The notes under the pieces were generated by a model. It searched no databases, had not been told where the DNA came from, and was given only the letters and a program-made list of their open reading frames with translations. The translations under genes and the position numbers were made by a program. 64,000 nucleotides of DNA from Planosporangium thailandense (lineage in GTDB: Bacteria; Actinomycetota; Actinomycetes; Mycobacteriales; Micromonosporaceae): the NCBI RefSeq assembly GCF_011947195.1, contig NZ_JAATVY010000020.1, positions 1 to 64,000 of the forward strand, read 5' to 3'. This document shows positions 18,171-27,006 of the stretch, piece after piece; the first letter of the stretch is position 1, and the number at the start of each line of letters is the position of its first letter.

Positions 18171-19646
18171 GTGGCATCTGATACATCGCAGGCGGCGGTC
18201 GCCGCGCCTCCGCTCATCGAGGTCCGCTCGATCGACTGGGTGCCCGACGAGGAGCGCCACGGCCGGCTGTGGCACCAGGCGCCCCTGTGGTTCCTCGGCA
18301 ACTTCCAGTACTTCACGATCCCGATCGGCTTCATCGGCCCCGGGCTCGGCCTGTCGCTGGGCTGGACCGCCGTCGCCGGCATCCTCGGCATCATCATCGG
18401 CACCCTGTTCATGGCCTTCCACGCCTCGCAGGGGCCGACGCTCGGGCTGCCGCAGATGATCCAGTCGCGCGCCCAGTTCGGCTACCGCGGCGTCATCATC
18501 CCGCTGTTCGCCACGCTGTTCACGTACCTCGCGTTCAACGTCGCCGACCAGGTCCTGCTCGGCGACGGCCTGAACAGCGCGTTCGGTTTGAACGCCAACC
18601 TCGTCGCGGTCATCGCGGCGCTCGCTGCCGCCCTGCTGGCGATCTTCGGCCACGACTGGGTGCACAAGGCGTTCCGGGCCCTGCTGTACGTCTCGCTGCC
18701 GCTGATGGCGATCCTGACCATCGGCGTCATCACCGGCCACGGCGGCGGCGCGCCCAGCAGCCACCACTACGGGTTCAACACGGTCGGGTTCATGGCCGAG
18801 CTCGCCGCGGCCGCCGCTTACAACATCACCTACGCGCCCTACGTCTCGGACTACTCCCGCTACCTGCCGGCGTCGACCAAGCCCCGCGCGGTCATCGCGT
18901 CCGTCTTCTTCGGCGCCTCCGGCTCGGCGGTCTGGCTGATCGTGCTCGGCGCCTGGCTGGCGATCCGGCTCGGCGCCACCGACGGCCTGGCCGGCCTGGT
19001 GACCGCCGGCAACAACGTGATCCCCCACCTGGGCCAGGTGGTGGCGCTTCTGTCCACGCTGGCGCTGGTCGCCACCATGGGCATGAACGCCTACGGCGGC
19101 ATGCTGACGATCCTCACCGGGGTCGACTCGATCCGCCCGATCAAACCCAGGCGCACCGCTCGCGTGGTCACGATCATCGTGCTCACGGTGGTCTGGTTCG
19201 TCATCGGCAAGTCGATCACCGCCGGCGCGGTCGACACGGTGTTCTCGGCGCTGACCCTGATGCTGTACCTGCTGGTGCCGTGGACGGCCAGCAACCTGAT
19301 GGACTTCTTCGTGGTCCGCCGGGGGCACTACGCGATCACCGAGCTGTTCCGGCCGCGCGGCCTGTACGGGTCGTGGGGCTGGCGGGGCCTGACCTCGTAC
19401 GCGATCGGCATCCTGGTCGAGATCCCGTTCATGGTGCTGCCGCAGCTCGGTCACTGGAGCTACACCGGGCCGCTGGCCAAGGCGCTGGGCGGCGTCGACA
19501 TCGCATGGCTGGCCGGGCTGGTCGTCACCGGCATCGCCTACTGGCTGTTCAGCCGCTCCATCGATGTGACCGCCGAGCACAACGCCGAGGTCGCCAGCGA
19601 CCGGGCGCTCGACGACGCGCTGCACGCCGGGGAGGCGACCGCATGA
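18171..19646 (+). CDS. NCS1-family cytosine/purine-type permease
   Basis: This 491-residue inner-membrane transporter has about twelve hydrophobic helices. Its N-terminus is typical of NCS1 carriers (WHQAPLWFLGNFQYF, then a long glycine-rich first helix pair). The family imports nucleobases, hydantoins, allantoin or related nitrogen compounds by cation symport. In this operon a guanidino compound or polyamine-derived substrate is more likely, but this is inference. GTG 18171 is preceded by GGAG at 18160-18163 with 7-nt spacing. An upstream ATG (18081) lacks such a site and would add 30 non-membrane residues. The last codons overlap the next gene (ATGA). Confidence 0.85.
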   Translation: MASDTSQAAVAAPPLIEVRSIDWVPDEERHGRLWHQAPLWFLGNFQYFTIPIGFIGPGLGLSLGWTAVAGILGIIIGTLFMAFHASQGPTLGLPQMIQSRAQFGYRGVIIPLFATLFTYLAFNVADQVLLGDGLNSAFGLNANLVAVIAALAAALLAIFGHDWVHKAFRALLYVSLPLMAILTIGVITGHGGGAPSSHHYGFNTVGFMAELAAAAAYNITYAPYVSDYSRYLPASTKPRAVIASVFFGASGSAVWLIVLGAWLAIRLGATDGLAGLVTAGNNVIPHLGQVVALLSTLALVATMGMNAYGGMLTILTGVDSIRPIKPRRTARVVTIIVLTVVWFVIGKSITAGAVDTVFSALTLMLYLLVPWTASNLMDFFVVRRGHYAITELFRPRGLYGSWGWRGLTSYAIGILVEIPFMVLPQLGHWSYTGPLAKALGGVDIAWLAGLVVTGIAYWLFSRSIDVTAEHNAEVASDRALDDALHAGEATA

Positions 19647-20746
19647 CCATCCACGGCCGTGTCCTCACCGCGGCCGGCGCGCCGACCGTCGAGACCCCGC
19701 TGGAGCTCGTCGAGCCCGACGGGGACCTCGTGCGGGTCCGGCTGACCGCCAGCGGCGTATGCCACTCGGACCTGCACGTGGCCAATGGCGAGTGGTCCGC
19801 TCCCCTGCCGATGGTGCTGGGCCACGAGGGCGCCGGCGTCGTCGAGGCGGTCGGACCGCAGGTCCGCACGCTGCGCCCCGGCGACCACGTCGCGCTGTCC
19901 TGGTACGCCCAGTGCGGGCACTGCCGGCGCTGCCGGTCCGGCCGCGCCTGGCTGTGCACCGGCACCCGGGCGACCAGCCACGAGCTGCCCGACGGCCGCA
20001 CCTCGCTGCGCGACGCGCACGGCGCCCCGGTGCACGCGTTCCTGGGGCTCGGCACGTTCGCCGAGGCGGCGGTCGTACCCGAAGCGGCGGCCGTGGCCGT
20101 CCCCGACGACGTGCCGGCCAGGATCGCCGCCCTCATCGGCTGCGCGGTCACCACCGGCGTGGGCGCCGTCCTGAACACCGCCCAGGTACGCGCGGGCGAC
20201 AGCGCGGTCGTGGTCGGCTGCGGTGGCGTCGGCCAGTCCATCCTGCTCGGGCTGGCGCTGGCCGGGGCCCACCCGATCATCGCGGTGGACCTCTCCGACG
20301 ACCGGCTGGCCCACGCGCGCGCCCTCGGCGCGACGCACGTGCTGCGCGGCGACGACCCGGACCTGGTGGCGCACGTGGCCGCGATCACCGACGACGGGGC
20401 CGACCACGCGTTCGAGGCGATCGGCCGGCCGGAGACGATCGAGCAGTTGCCGTCGCTCGTCGGGCGGGGCGGGAACGCGGTCCTGGTCGGCATGCCGGCC
20501 GAGGGCGTACGTGCCAGCTTCGACCCGTTCGACCTCGCCGACGCCGGGAAGAGAGTACTCGGCTGCAACTACGGAAGCAGTGTGCCGGCCGTCGACTTCC
20601 CCCGCATCGCCGGGCTGTACCGGTCGGGTCGCCTTCCGCTGGACGCCCTGGTCGGCGCGGTCCGCCCGCTCGCCGAGCTGGACGCGGCGTTCGGCGACCT
20701 GCGTGACGCCGTCGGCCTGCGCACCGTCCTGGACCTGACCAAATAG
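19643..20746 (+). CDS. Zinc-dependent alcohol dehydrogenase (MDR superfamily)
   Basis: This 367-residue medium-chain dehydrogenase has the catalytic zinc site (GVCHSDLH cysteine, then GHEGAG histidine), the structural zinc CGHCRRC plus a fourth cysteine in WLC, and the nucleotide-binding GCGGVGQS. It should oxidise an alcohol or reduce an aldehyde with NAD(P). Between a permease and an aminobutyraldehyde-type dehydrogenase, it may handle a 4-carbon amino-alcohol or amino-aldehyde. ATG 19643 overlaps the permease stop by 4 bp. The domain structure resembles the mycothiol-dependent dehydrogenase at 51289, but the middle segment differs. Confidence 0.82.
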   Translation: MTIHGRVLTAAGAPTVETPLELVEPDGDLVRVRLTASGVCHSDLHVANGEWSAPLPMVLGHEGAGVVEAVGPQVRTLRPGDHVALSWYAQCGHCRRCRSGRAWLCTGTRATSHELPDGRTSLRDAHGAPVHAFLGLGTFAEAAVVPEAAAVAVPDDVPARIAALIGCAVTTGVGAVLNTAQVRAGDSAVVVGCGGVGQSILLGLALAGAHPIIAVDLSDDRLAHARALGATHVLRGDDPDLVAHVAAITDDGADHAFEAIGRPETIEQLPSLVGRGGNAVLVGMPAEGVRASFDPFDLADAGKRVLGCNYGSSVPAVDFPRIAGLYRSGRLPLDALVGAVRPLAELDAAFGDLRDAVGLRTVLDLTK

Positions 20747-20774
20747 CTCATCTCGCAACCCCGTTAGGAGTGTC

Positions 20775-22205
20775 ATGACCAGGCGAGTACAGAACGTCAT
20801 CGACGGGAAGCTCGTCGACGCCGCCGACGGCCGCACCACCGACCTGATCGACCCGTCGACCGGCGAGGTCTTCGGCACCGCGCCGCGGTCCGGACCCGAA
20901 GACGTCGACCGTGCGTACGCCAGCGCCGCCCGCGCGTTCGAGACATGGCGCGACACCACCCCCGGCGAGCGGCAGCAGGCGCTGCTGCGCTTCGCCGACG
21001 CCCTCGAACGGCGCGCCGAGGAGCTGGTGGCCGCCGAGGCCGAGAACACCGGCAAGCCGATCGAGCTGACCAGCACGCTGGAGCTGGCCCCCTCGATCGA
21101 CCAGATCCGGTTCTTCGCCGGTGCCGCGCGCCTGCTGGAAGGCAAGAGCGCCGGGGAGTACCTCGCCGGGCACACGTCGTACGTGCGCCGCGAGCCGGTC
21201 GGCGTGGTGGGGCAGGTCGCGCCGTGGAACTACCCGCTCATGATGGCGGTGTGGAAGTTCGCGCCGGCCGTGGCGGCCGGCAACACGGTGGTCCTCAAGC
21301 CCAGCGACACCACCCCGGTCACCAGCGCGCTGATGGCCGAGATCGCCGCGGAGTTCTTCCCGCCGGGCGTGCTGAACGTGGTCTGCGGCGACCGTGACAC
21401 CGGCAAGGCGGTCGTCTCGCACAAGACCCCGGCGATGGTGTCGATCACCGGCTCCACGAGGGCCGGGTACGAGGTGGCCGCCGCCGCGGCCGCCGACCTC
21501 AAGCGGGTCCAGTTGGAGCTGGGCGGCAAGGCGCCGGTGATCGTGTTCGACGACGTCGACATCGAGGCCGCGGCCGAGGGAATCACCGGCGCCGCGTACT
21601 TCAACGCCGGCCAGGACTGCACCGCGGCGACCCGGGTGCTGGTCAGCGACCGGGTGGCCGACGAGTTCGCGGAGGCCCTGGCCGAGCAGGCCCGCGTCAC
21701 CCGTACCGGCCCGCCGAGCGACCCCGACGCGGCCTATGGCCCACTCAACAACGCCAACCAGCTCGCCCACGTGGACGGCCTAATGTCCCGGCTGCCCGAC
21801 CACGCACGGGTGCTGGCCGGCGGCTCGCGCGCCGGCGACCGCGGGTACTTCTGGTCGCCCACGGTCGTGGCGGGCCTGGAGCAGTCCGACGAGCTCAGCC
21901 AGACCGAAATCTTCGGCCCGGTCATCACCGTGCAGCGGTTCAGCGACGAGGACCAGGCGGTCCGGTGGGCCAACGACGTGGAGTACGGCCTCGCGTCCAG
22001 CGTCTGGACCCGCGACCACGGCCGCGCCATGCGCGTCGTCCGCCGGCTGGACTTCGGCGCCGTGTGGGTCAACTGCCACACCGCGATCGTGGCCGAGATG
22101 CCGCACGGCGGGTTCAAGCACTCCGGCTATGGAAAGGATCTTTCCATGTACGGTCTGGAGGACTACACCAGGATCAAGCACGTCATGCACAACATCGAGT
22201 TCTGA
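20775..22205 (+). CDS. Aminobutyraldehyde/betaine-aldehyde dehydrogenase family
   Basis: This 476-residue NAD(P)-dependent aldehyde dehydrogenase has catalytic C282 (GQDCTAA) and general base E248 (LELGGKAP). The family resemblance is to gamma-aminobutyraldehyde dehydrogenases (PatD/PuuC type). The expected reaction is 4-aminobutanal to GABA, feeding the next gene, the GABA aminotransferase. ATG 20775 follows TTAGGAG. It is a different enzyme from the betB-like gene at 59139, with different local context. Confidence 0.83.
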   Translation: MTRRVQNVIDGKLVDAADGRTTDLIDPSTGEVFGTAPRSGPEDVDRAYASAARAFETWRDTTPGERQQALLRFADALERRAEELVAAEAENTGKPIELTSTLELAPSIDQIRFFAGAARLLEGKSAGEYLAGHTSYVRREPVGVVGQVAPWNYPLMMAVWKFAPAVAAGNTVVLKPSDTTPVTSALMAEIAAEFFPPGVLNVVCGDRDTGKAVVSHKTPAMVSITGSTRAGYEVAAAAAADLKRVQLELGGKAPVIVFDDVDIEAAAEGITGAAYFNAGQDCTAATRVLVSDRVADEFAEALAEQARVTRTGPPSDPDAAYGPLNNANQLAHVDGLMSRLPDHARVLAGGSRAGDRGYFWSPTVVAGLEQSDELSQTEIFGPVITVQRFSDEDQAVRWANDVEYGLASSVWTRDHGRAMRVVRRLDFGAVWVNCHTAIVAEMPHGGFKHSGYGKDLSMYGLEDYTRIKHVMHNIEF

Positions 22206-22271
22206 CCTGCGAACATACGACGAACCCGTCCCCCACCCCCGGCGGTACAACGATCCGATGGAGACACTGAA

Positions 22272-23609
22272 GTGAGTACGATTCCGCAACAGCGCCTGCT
22301 ACGTACGGAGGTCCCCGGTCCGCGCTCGCGCGAGCTGCACGCCCGCAAGAACGCGGCGGTCTCGGCAGGCGTCGGCACCACCCTGCCGGTCTACATCGAA
22401 CGCGCCGGCGGGGGCATCCTCGTCGACGTCGACGGCAACCAGCTCATCGACTTCGGCTCCGGCATCGCCGTGACGTCGGTCGGCAACGCCGCGCCCCGCG
22501 TGGTCGACGCGGTACGCGAGCAGGTCGGGGACTTCACCCACACCTGCTTCATGGTCACCCCGTACGAGGAGTACCTGGCGGTCTGCGAGGCCCTCAACGA
22601 GCTGACCCCCGGTACGCACGAGAAGCGCTCGGCGCTGTTCAACTCGGGCGCGGAGGCGGTCGAGAACGCGATCAAGATCGCGCGGCACGCCACCGGCCGG
22701 AGCGCGGTGGTCGCCTTCGACCACGCCTACCACGGCCGCACCAACCTCACGATGGCGCTGACGGCGAAGTCCATGCCGTACAAGCACGGTTTCGGCCCCT
22801 TCGCCGGCGAGATCTACCGGGCGCCGATGGCGTACCCGTACCGCTGGCCCACCGGCGTCGAGAACTGTGCCGAGGAGGCCTTCGCGGCCTTCGTCGAGCA
22901 GGTGCACGCCCAGGTCGGCGAGTCCAACGTGGCGGCCGTCGTCGTGGAGCCGATCCAGGGCGAGGGCGGCTTCGTCGTACCCGCGCCGGGCTTCCTGAAG
23001 TCGGTGGCCGACTGGTGCCGCGAGCACGGCATCGTGTTCATCGCCGATGAGATCCAGACCGGCTTCTGCCGTACCGGCGACTGGTTCGCCTGCGAGCACG
23101 AGGGCATCGTGCCCGACCTCATCACCACGGCCAAGGGCATCGCCGGCGGCCTGCCGCTCGCGGCGGTCACCGGCCGCGCCGAGCTGATGGACGCCGTGCA
23201 CGGCGGCGGCCTGGGCGGCACGTACGGCGGCAACCCGGTCGCCTGCGCCGCGGCGCTCGCCGCCATCGAGACGATGCGCGCGGACGACCTCGCGGGCGCC
23301 GCCCGGCGGATCGAGTCCATCATGCTGCCCCGGCTGCGGGAGCTCGCCGACAAGTACGACGTCATCGGCGACGTCCGCGGCCGCGGCGCGATGATCGCCG
23401 TCGAACTGGTGGCCGGCGGCGGCTCGAAGGAGCCCAACGCCGCGCTGACCGGCAAGATCTCGGCGGCGTGCCACGCCGAGGGCCTGGTCACGCTCACCGC
23501 CGGTACCTTCGGCAACGTGCTGCGGTTCCTCCCGCCGCTGGTCATCGGCGAGGACCTGCTCACCGAGGGGCTCGACATCATCGAGGGCGCCCTGGCGGCG
23601 AACGCATGA
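22272..23609 (+). CDS. gabT: 4-aminobutyrate aminotransferase
   Basis: This 445-residue class-III PLP aminotransferase moves the amino group of GABA to 2-oxoglutarate, giving succinate semialdehyde and glutamate. The PLP lysine is K288 (TTAKGIAGG), with the cofactor-binding D259-E-I-Q-T and a HAYHGRT motif near residue 151. Start GTG 22272 is preceded by GGAGA. It overlaps gabD by an ATGA junction, so the two are translationally coupled. It may also act on putrescine, since no dedicated putrescine aminotransferase is visible. Confidence 0.88.
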   Translation: MSTIPQQRLLRTEVPGPRSRELHARKNAAVSAGVGTTLPVYIERAGGGILVDVDGNQLIDFGSGIAVTSVGNAAPRVVDAVREQVGDFTHTCFMVTPYEEYLAVCEALNELTPGTHEKRSALFNSGAEAVENAIKIARHATGRSAVVAFDHAYHGRTNLTMALTAKSMPYKHGFGPFAGEIYRAPMAYPYRWPTGVENCAEEAFAAFVEQVHAQVGESNVAAVVVEPIQGEGGFVVPAPGFLKSVADWCREHGIVFIADEIQTGFCRTGDWFACEHEGIVPDLITTAKGIAGGLPLAAVTGRAELMDAVHGGGLGGTYGGNPVACAAALAAIETMRADDLAGAARRIESIMLPRLRELADKYDVIGDVRGRGAMIAVELVAGGGSKEPNAALTGKISAACHAEGLVTLTAGTFGNVLRFLPPLVIGEDLLTEGLDIIEGALAANA

Positions 23610-25054
23610 GCGCCCCGCTGCCCGCCGGTACGCCCACGCAGCAGCTCGTGGGCGGCGCCTGGACCGCTGGTGAGCAGGGCGACTTCGCCGTGCTCAACCC
23701 GTCGACCGGGGAAGAGATCGCCCGCGTGCCGCGGGCCGGCCGGGGTGACGTGGCCCGCGCCGTGGACGCCGCGGCCGCGGCGCTGCCCGGGTGGGCCGCC
23801 ACCGCGCCCCGCGAGCGCGCCGAGGCGCTGCGCCGGATGTTCGAGCTGATGACCGCGCGGCGCGAGGACCTCGCGTACCTGATGTCGCTGGAGATGGGCA
23901 AAGCGCTGTCGGATGCCCGGGGCGAGGTCACGTACGCGGCGGAGTTCTTCCGCTGGTTCTCCGAGGAGGCGGTCCGCGTCGGCGGCGAGCTGCGGATGGC
24001 GCCGTCGGGCGCGAACCGGATCCTCACCTTCAAGCGGCCCGTCGGCGTCGCGCTGCTGCTGACGCCGTGGAACTTCCCCGCGGCGATGGCCACCCGCAAG
24101 ATCGCCCCGGCGCTGGCCGCGGGCTGCACCGTGCTGCTCAAGCCCGCCGAGGACACGCCGCTGACCGCGTTGCTGCTGGGTCAGCTGCTGGCCGAGGCCG
24201 GCGTACCGGACGGCGTGGTCAACGTGCTGACCACCGACCGGCCCGGTGAGGTGGTGGAGTGGGCGCTCGCCGACTCCCGCGTACGGAAGCTGTCGTTCAC
24301 CGGCTCCACCGGGGTGGGGCGGATCCTGCTCAAGCAGGCCGCCGACCGGATCGTCAACGCCTCGATGGAGCTGGGCGGCAACGCGCCGTTCATCGTGCTC
24401 GACGACGCCGACCTCGACGCGGCCGTCGAGGGGGCGATGCTGGCCAAGATGCGCAACGGTGGTCAGGCCTGCACCGCCGCCAACCGGTTCTTCGTCCACC
24501 ACAGCGTGGCCGCGGACTTCGCCGACCGGCTGGCGCAGGCGATGGGCGCGTTGCGGATGGGGCCCGGTACCGACGAGAAGACCCAGCTCGGCCCGATCAT
24601 CAACGCCAAGCAGGTCGACGGCATCGCGCAGAAGGTCGACGCGTCCGTCGCGGCCGGCGCGAAGGTGCTCCTCGGTGGAGCGCGGCACGAGGGCCCGGGG
24701 TTCTTCTACCCCGCCACGGTCCTCACCGACGTGCCGGCGGACGCTCCGGCCGGCCGGGAGGAGATCTTCGGCCCGGTCGCGGCGATCGTCCCCGTCGCCG
24801 ACGAGGACGAGGCGGTACGGCTGGCCAACAGCACCGACATGGGGCTGTCCGGCTACGTCTACACCCGTGACCTCGCGCGGGGCCTGCGGATCAGCGAGCG
24901 GCTCGAGGTCGGGATGGTCGGCCTCAACCGCGGCCTGGTCTCCGACCCGGCCGCCCCGTTCGGCGGTGTCAAGGAGTCCGGCCTCGGCCGGGAGGGCAGC
25001 CACGAAGGGATCGAGGAGTACCTCGAGACGACGTACGTCGCCACCCAGTGGTGA
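23606..25054 (+). CDS. gabD: Succinate-semialdehyde dehydrogenase
   Basis: This 482-residue aldehyde dehydrogenase has catalytic C289 (GGQACTAANRFF) and E255 (MELGGNAP). It oxidises succinate semialdehyde to succinate, the last step of the GABA route into the TCA cycle. ATG 23606 overlaps the gabT stop by 4 bp. It ends the plus-strand operon that begins with the permease. Confidence 0.87.
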   Translation: MSAPLPAGTPTQQLVGGAWTAGEQGDFAVLNPSTGEEIARVPRAGRGDVARAVDAAAAALPGWAATAPRERAEALRRMFELMTARREDLAYLMSLEMGKALSDARGEVTYAAEFFRWFSEEAVRVGGELRMAPSGANRILTFKRPVGVALLLTPWNFPAAMATRKIAPALAAGCTVLLKPAEDTPLTALLLGQLLAEAGVPDGVVNVLTTDRPGEVVEWALADSRVRKLSFTGSTGVGRILLKQAADRIVNASMELGGNAPFIVLDDADLDAAVEGAMLAKMRNGGQACTAANRFFVHHSVAADFADRLAQAMGALRMGPGTDEKTQLGPIINAKQVDGIAQKVDASVAAGAKVLLGGARHEGPGFFYPATVLTDVPADAPAGREEIFGPVAAIVPVADEDEAVRLANSTDMGLSGYVYTRDLARGLRISERLEVGMVGLNRGLVSDPAAPFGGVKESGLGREGSHEGIEEYLETTYVATQW

Positions 25055-25149
25055 CCGTCTCGACCGGCTGAGCTCCGCGCCGTGCGGGCCGGGTCGACGC
25101 ATCCGCGTCGGCCCGGCCCGCTGCGCTTCACCCGGCCTCGTGAGCGTCA

Positions 25150-25256
25150 TTATCATGATCGACCGCGCCGACGACACGGGCATCCACCCACTGTGACCGC
25201 GTCCTATTACGAGGGTCACGGCCGGTTTCGGTCAGCATCATGATCATGGTGCCGAT
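25150..25256 (+). repeat. Leader element copy A upstream of first twin GGDEF gene
   Basis: A segment of about 107 bp aligns without gaps to 26838-26944 in front of the second twin gene. The first 11 bases TTATCATGATC are identical. A 46-nt core starting at 25191 differs at only 2 positions. It contains an inverted repeat GTGACC...GGTCAC (25193-25217 region), flanked by outer TGATC/GGTCA-like arms. It could be an operator, a duplicated promoter or a structured 5' leader. Confidence 0.8.
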
Positions 25257-25307
25257 CCGGCGTCAGTGAGTACTGAGGGGCCGGGGAGCACTGACGGGTC
25301 GGGCGCG

Positions 25308-26831
25308 ATGACGCATGGTTGGGGACGTACGGTATCCGCGCTGGTCGCCGCCGCCGTCGCCGTCGCGGCATACCTGGCGATCCAGCTGACCCGACCCGGC
25401 TCACCGGCCCTGATGACCGTCCTCACCCGCGGACTCGCCGTCGCGCCCGCCCTGGTCAGCGGAGTCCTGTGGCTACGCGCCGCACGATGGGCGTCCGGCC
25501 GCGCCAGGTTGGCGCTGCGGCTGGCCAGCGGCGCCATGCTCGGATGGGCGGCCGGCGAGGTGATCCGAATCGGCGACTACCTGCTCCACGGGCCCCGGCC
25601 CGGCGCCCCGCTGTCGGCGACTCTCCTCTTCCTCGCCACCACGCTGCTGGTGCCGGTGGCCGTACTGCTCCTGTTCGGCGCCCGGAACTTCACCAGCCTC
25701 CGTACCGTGCTCGACGCGCTGCTCATCGCCGCCAGCACGCTGTATGTGGCCTGGTCCGTCGCGCTGCACACGGTGTACCGGGCGCGGGGCGGCGGTGTCG
25801 GCGCGCTGACGTCGCTGGGGTACTCCCTGGCGGACATCGCCTTCATCGCCATCGTGCTCATCCTGGTCCGCGACGCCGCTCCGATCCTGCGCACACCGGC
25901 GGCCCTCGTCGCGACCGGACTGATCCTCAAATGCGCCAGCGACTTCGCCTCGTCCTACTTCTCGGTGCGGGCCACTGCGTCGCAGGGCGCGCTGACCGAC
26001 ATCGGCTGGCTCGTGGCGTTCGTCGCGATCGCCCTCGCGACGCCGCGCCGCCCCGAGATCGCCGGCCTGGCCGAAGGCCCGGACGGCCAGTCCGCCTGGC
26101 TGTTCCTGCCGTACGCGCCGTTCCTGCTCGCGCTCGTCACCGCCGGTGTGCTGTTCGTCGCCAAGCACGGACACGTGGATCCGACCCAGTACCTCATCAG
26201 CGTGGTGCTGGTCGTACTGATCTTGTTGCGGCAACTGATCACACAGCACGACAACCGGGCCCTGACCCGCCGGCTGAAGACCGCCGCCGAGGACCTGCGG
26301 TACCGCGCCTACCACGACCCGCTGACCGGAATGGCCAACCGGGACAAGTTCATGGAGTCCGTCGAGCGCCGACTCGCGGCCCCCACCGGCCCCCAGATCG
26401 CCGTGCTCTACATCGACCTCGACGGGTTCAAACCAATCAACGACACCTTCGGCCACGCCGCCGGCGACCGGGCCCTGGCCGCCGTCGCCGAGCGGCTCAC
26501 CCGCGCCACCCGGACCGGTGACCTGGTGGCGCGGCTCGGCGGCGACGAGTTCGCCGTCCTGCTCCCCGACCTCCACTACATGCCGGACGCGCACAGTGTC
26601 GCGCAGCGGATCCAGTCCGCACTCGACACCGATCTCGACATCACGGACGGGCCGGTACGGGTGGGCGCCAGCATCGGCGTCGCCTACGGCCGCCCCGGCC
26701 GCATCGGCCTCGGCGAGCTGCTCCGCAACGCCGACGTGGCCATGTACACCGCCAAGCTGCAGGGCCGCCGCCGCACCGTCACCTTCGACCCCCGGCTGCT
26801 GACGCGCCGCCGGCTCGACCAGGCCTCCTGA
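25308..26831 (+). CDS. Membrane GGDEF protein, first of a tandem pair
   Basis: This 507-residue protein has about eight N-terminal hydrophobic helices and a C-terminal diguanylate cyclase domain. GGDEF is at 411-415, with an RTGD inhibitory site five residues before it and LYIDLDGFKPIND intact. It should synthesise c-di-GMP under control of its membrane half. ATG 25308 is chosen because it aligns with the paralogue start and keeps a similar distance from the shared leader; GTG 25266 is in frame and cannot be excluded. The next gene is a clear duplicate, with conserved stretches such as RYRAYHDPLTG and VRVGASIGVAYGRPG. Confidence 0.85.
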   Translation: MTHGWGRTVSALVAAAVAVAAYLAIQLTRPGSPALMTVLTRGLAVAPALVSGVLWLRAARWASGRARLALRLASGAMLGWAAGEVIRIGDYLLHGPRPGAPLSATLLFLATTLLVPVAVLLLFGARNFTSLRTVLDALLIAASTLYVAWSVALHTVYRARGGGVGALTSLGYSLADIAFIAIVLILVRDAAPILRTPAALVATGLILKCASDFASSYFSVRATASQGALTDIGWLVAFVAIALATPRRPEIAGLAEGPDGQSAWLFLPYAPFLLALVTAGVLFVAKHGHVDPTQYLISVVLVVLILLRQLITQHDNRALTRRLKTAAEDLRYRAYHDPLTGMANRDKFMESVERRLAAPTGPQIAVLYIDLDGFKPINDTFGHAAGDRALAAVAERLTRATRTGDLVARLGGDEFAVLLPDLHYMPDAHSVAQRIQSALDTDLDITDGPVRVGASIGVAYGRPGRIGLGELLRNADVAMYTAKLQGRRRTVTFDPRLLTRRRLDQAS

Positions 26832-26837
26832 AGCTCT

Positions 26838-26944
26838 TTATCATGATCAACCGGCCGCCGACGGGAGCCCCCCACCCGCTGTGACCGCGCCCTATTACGA
26901 GGGTCACGGCCGGTTTCGATCAGCCAGATGATCATCGTGCCGAC
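26838..26944 (+). repeat. Leader element copy B upstream of second twin GGDEF gene
   Basis: This is the partner of the element at 25150-25256. The distance from TTATCATGATC to GTGACC is 43 bp in both copies. In this copy the outer inverted repeat is clearer: TGATCAACCGGCCG at 26844-26857 faces CGGCCGGTTTCGATCA near 26907-26922. It begins 6 bp after the stop of the first twin gene, so each gene carries its own regulatory copy rather than sharing one operon promoter. Confidence 0.8.
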
Positions 26945-27006
26945 CTTGATGCAGTACGTGCAAAGTTGCCCTCCGCAGGGACGGCACAGCTGAAGGAGCG
27001 GGCGCC

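Noticed and set aside
25150-25256. Cyclic-di-GMP riboswitch of the GEMM class in the duplicated leader
   Set aside because: The location is suggestive, but I cannot find the conserved GEMM core and tetraloop-receptor sequences; it is reported only as an uncharacterised conserved leader.
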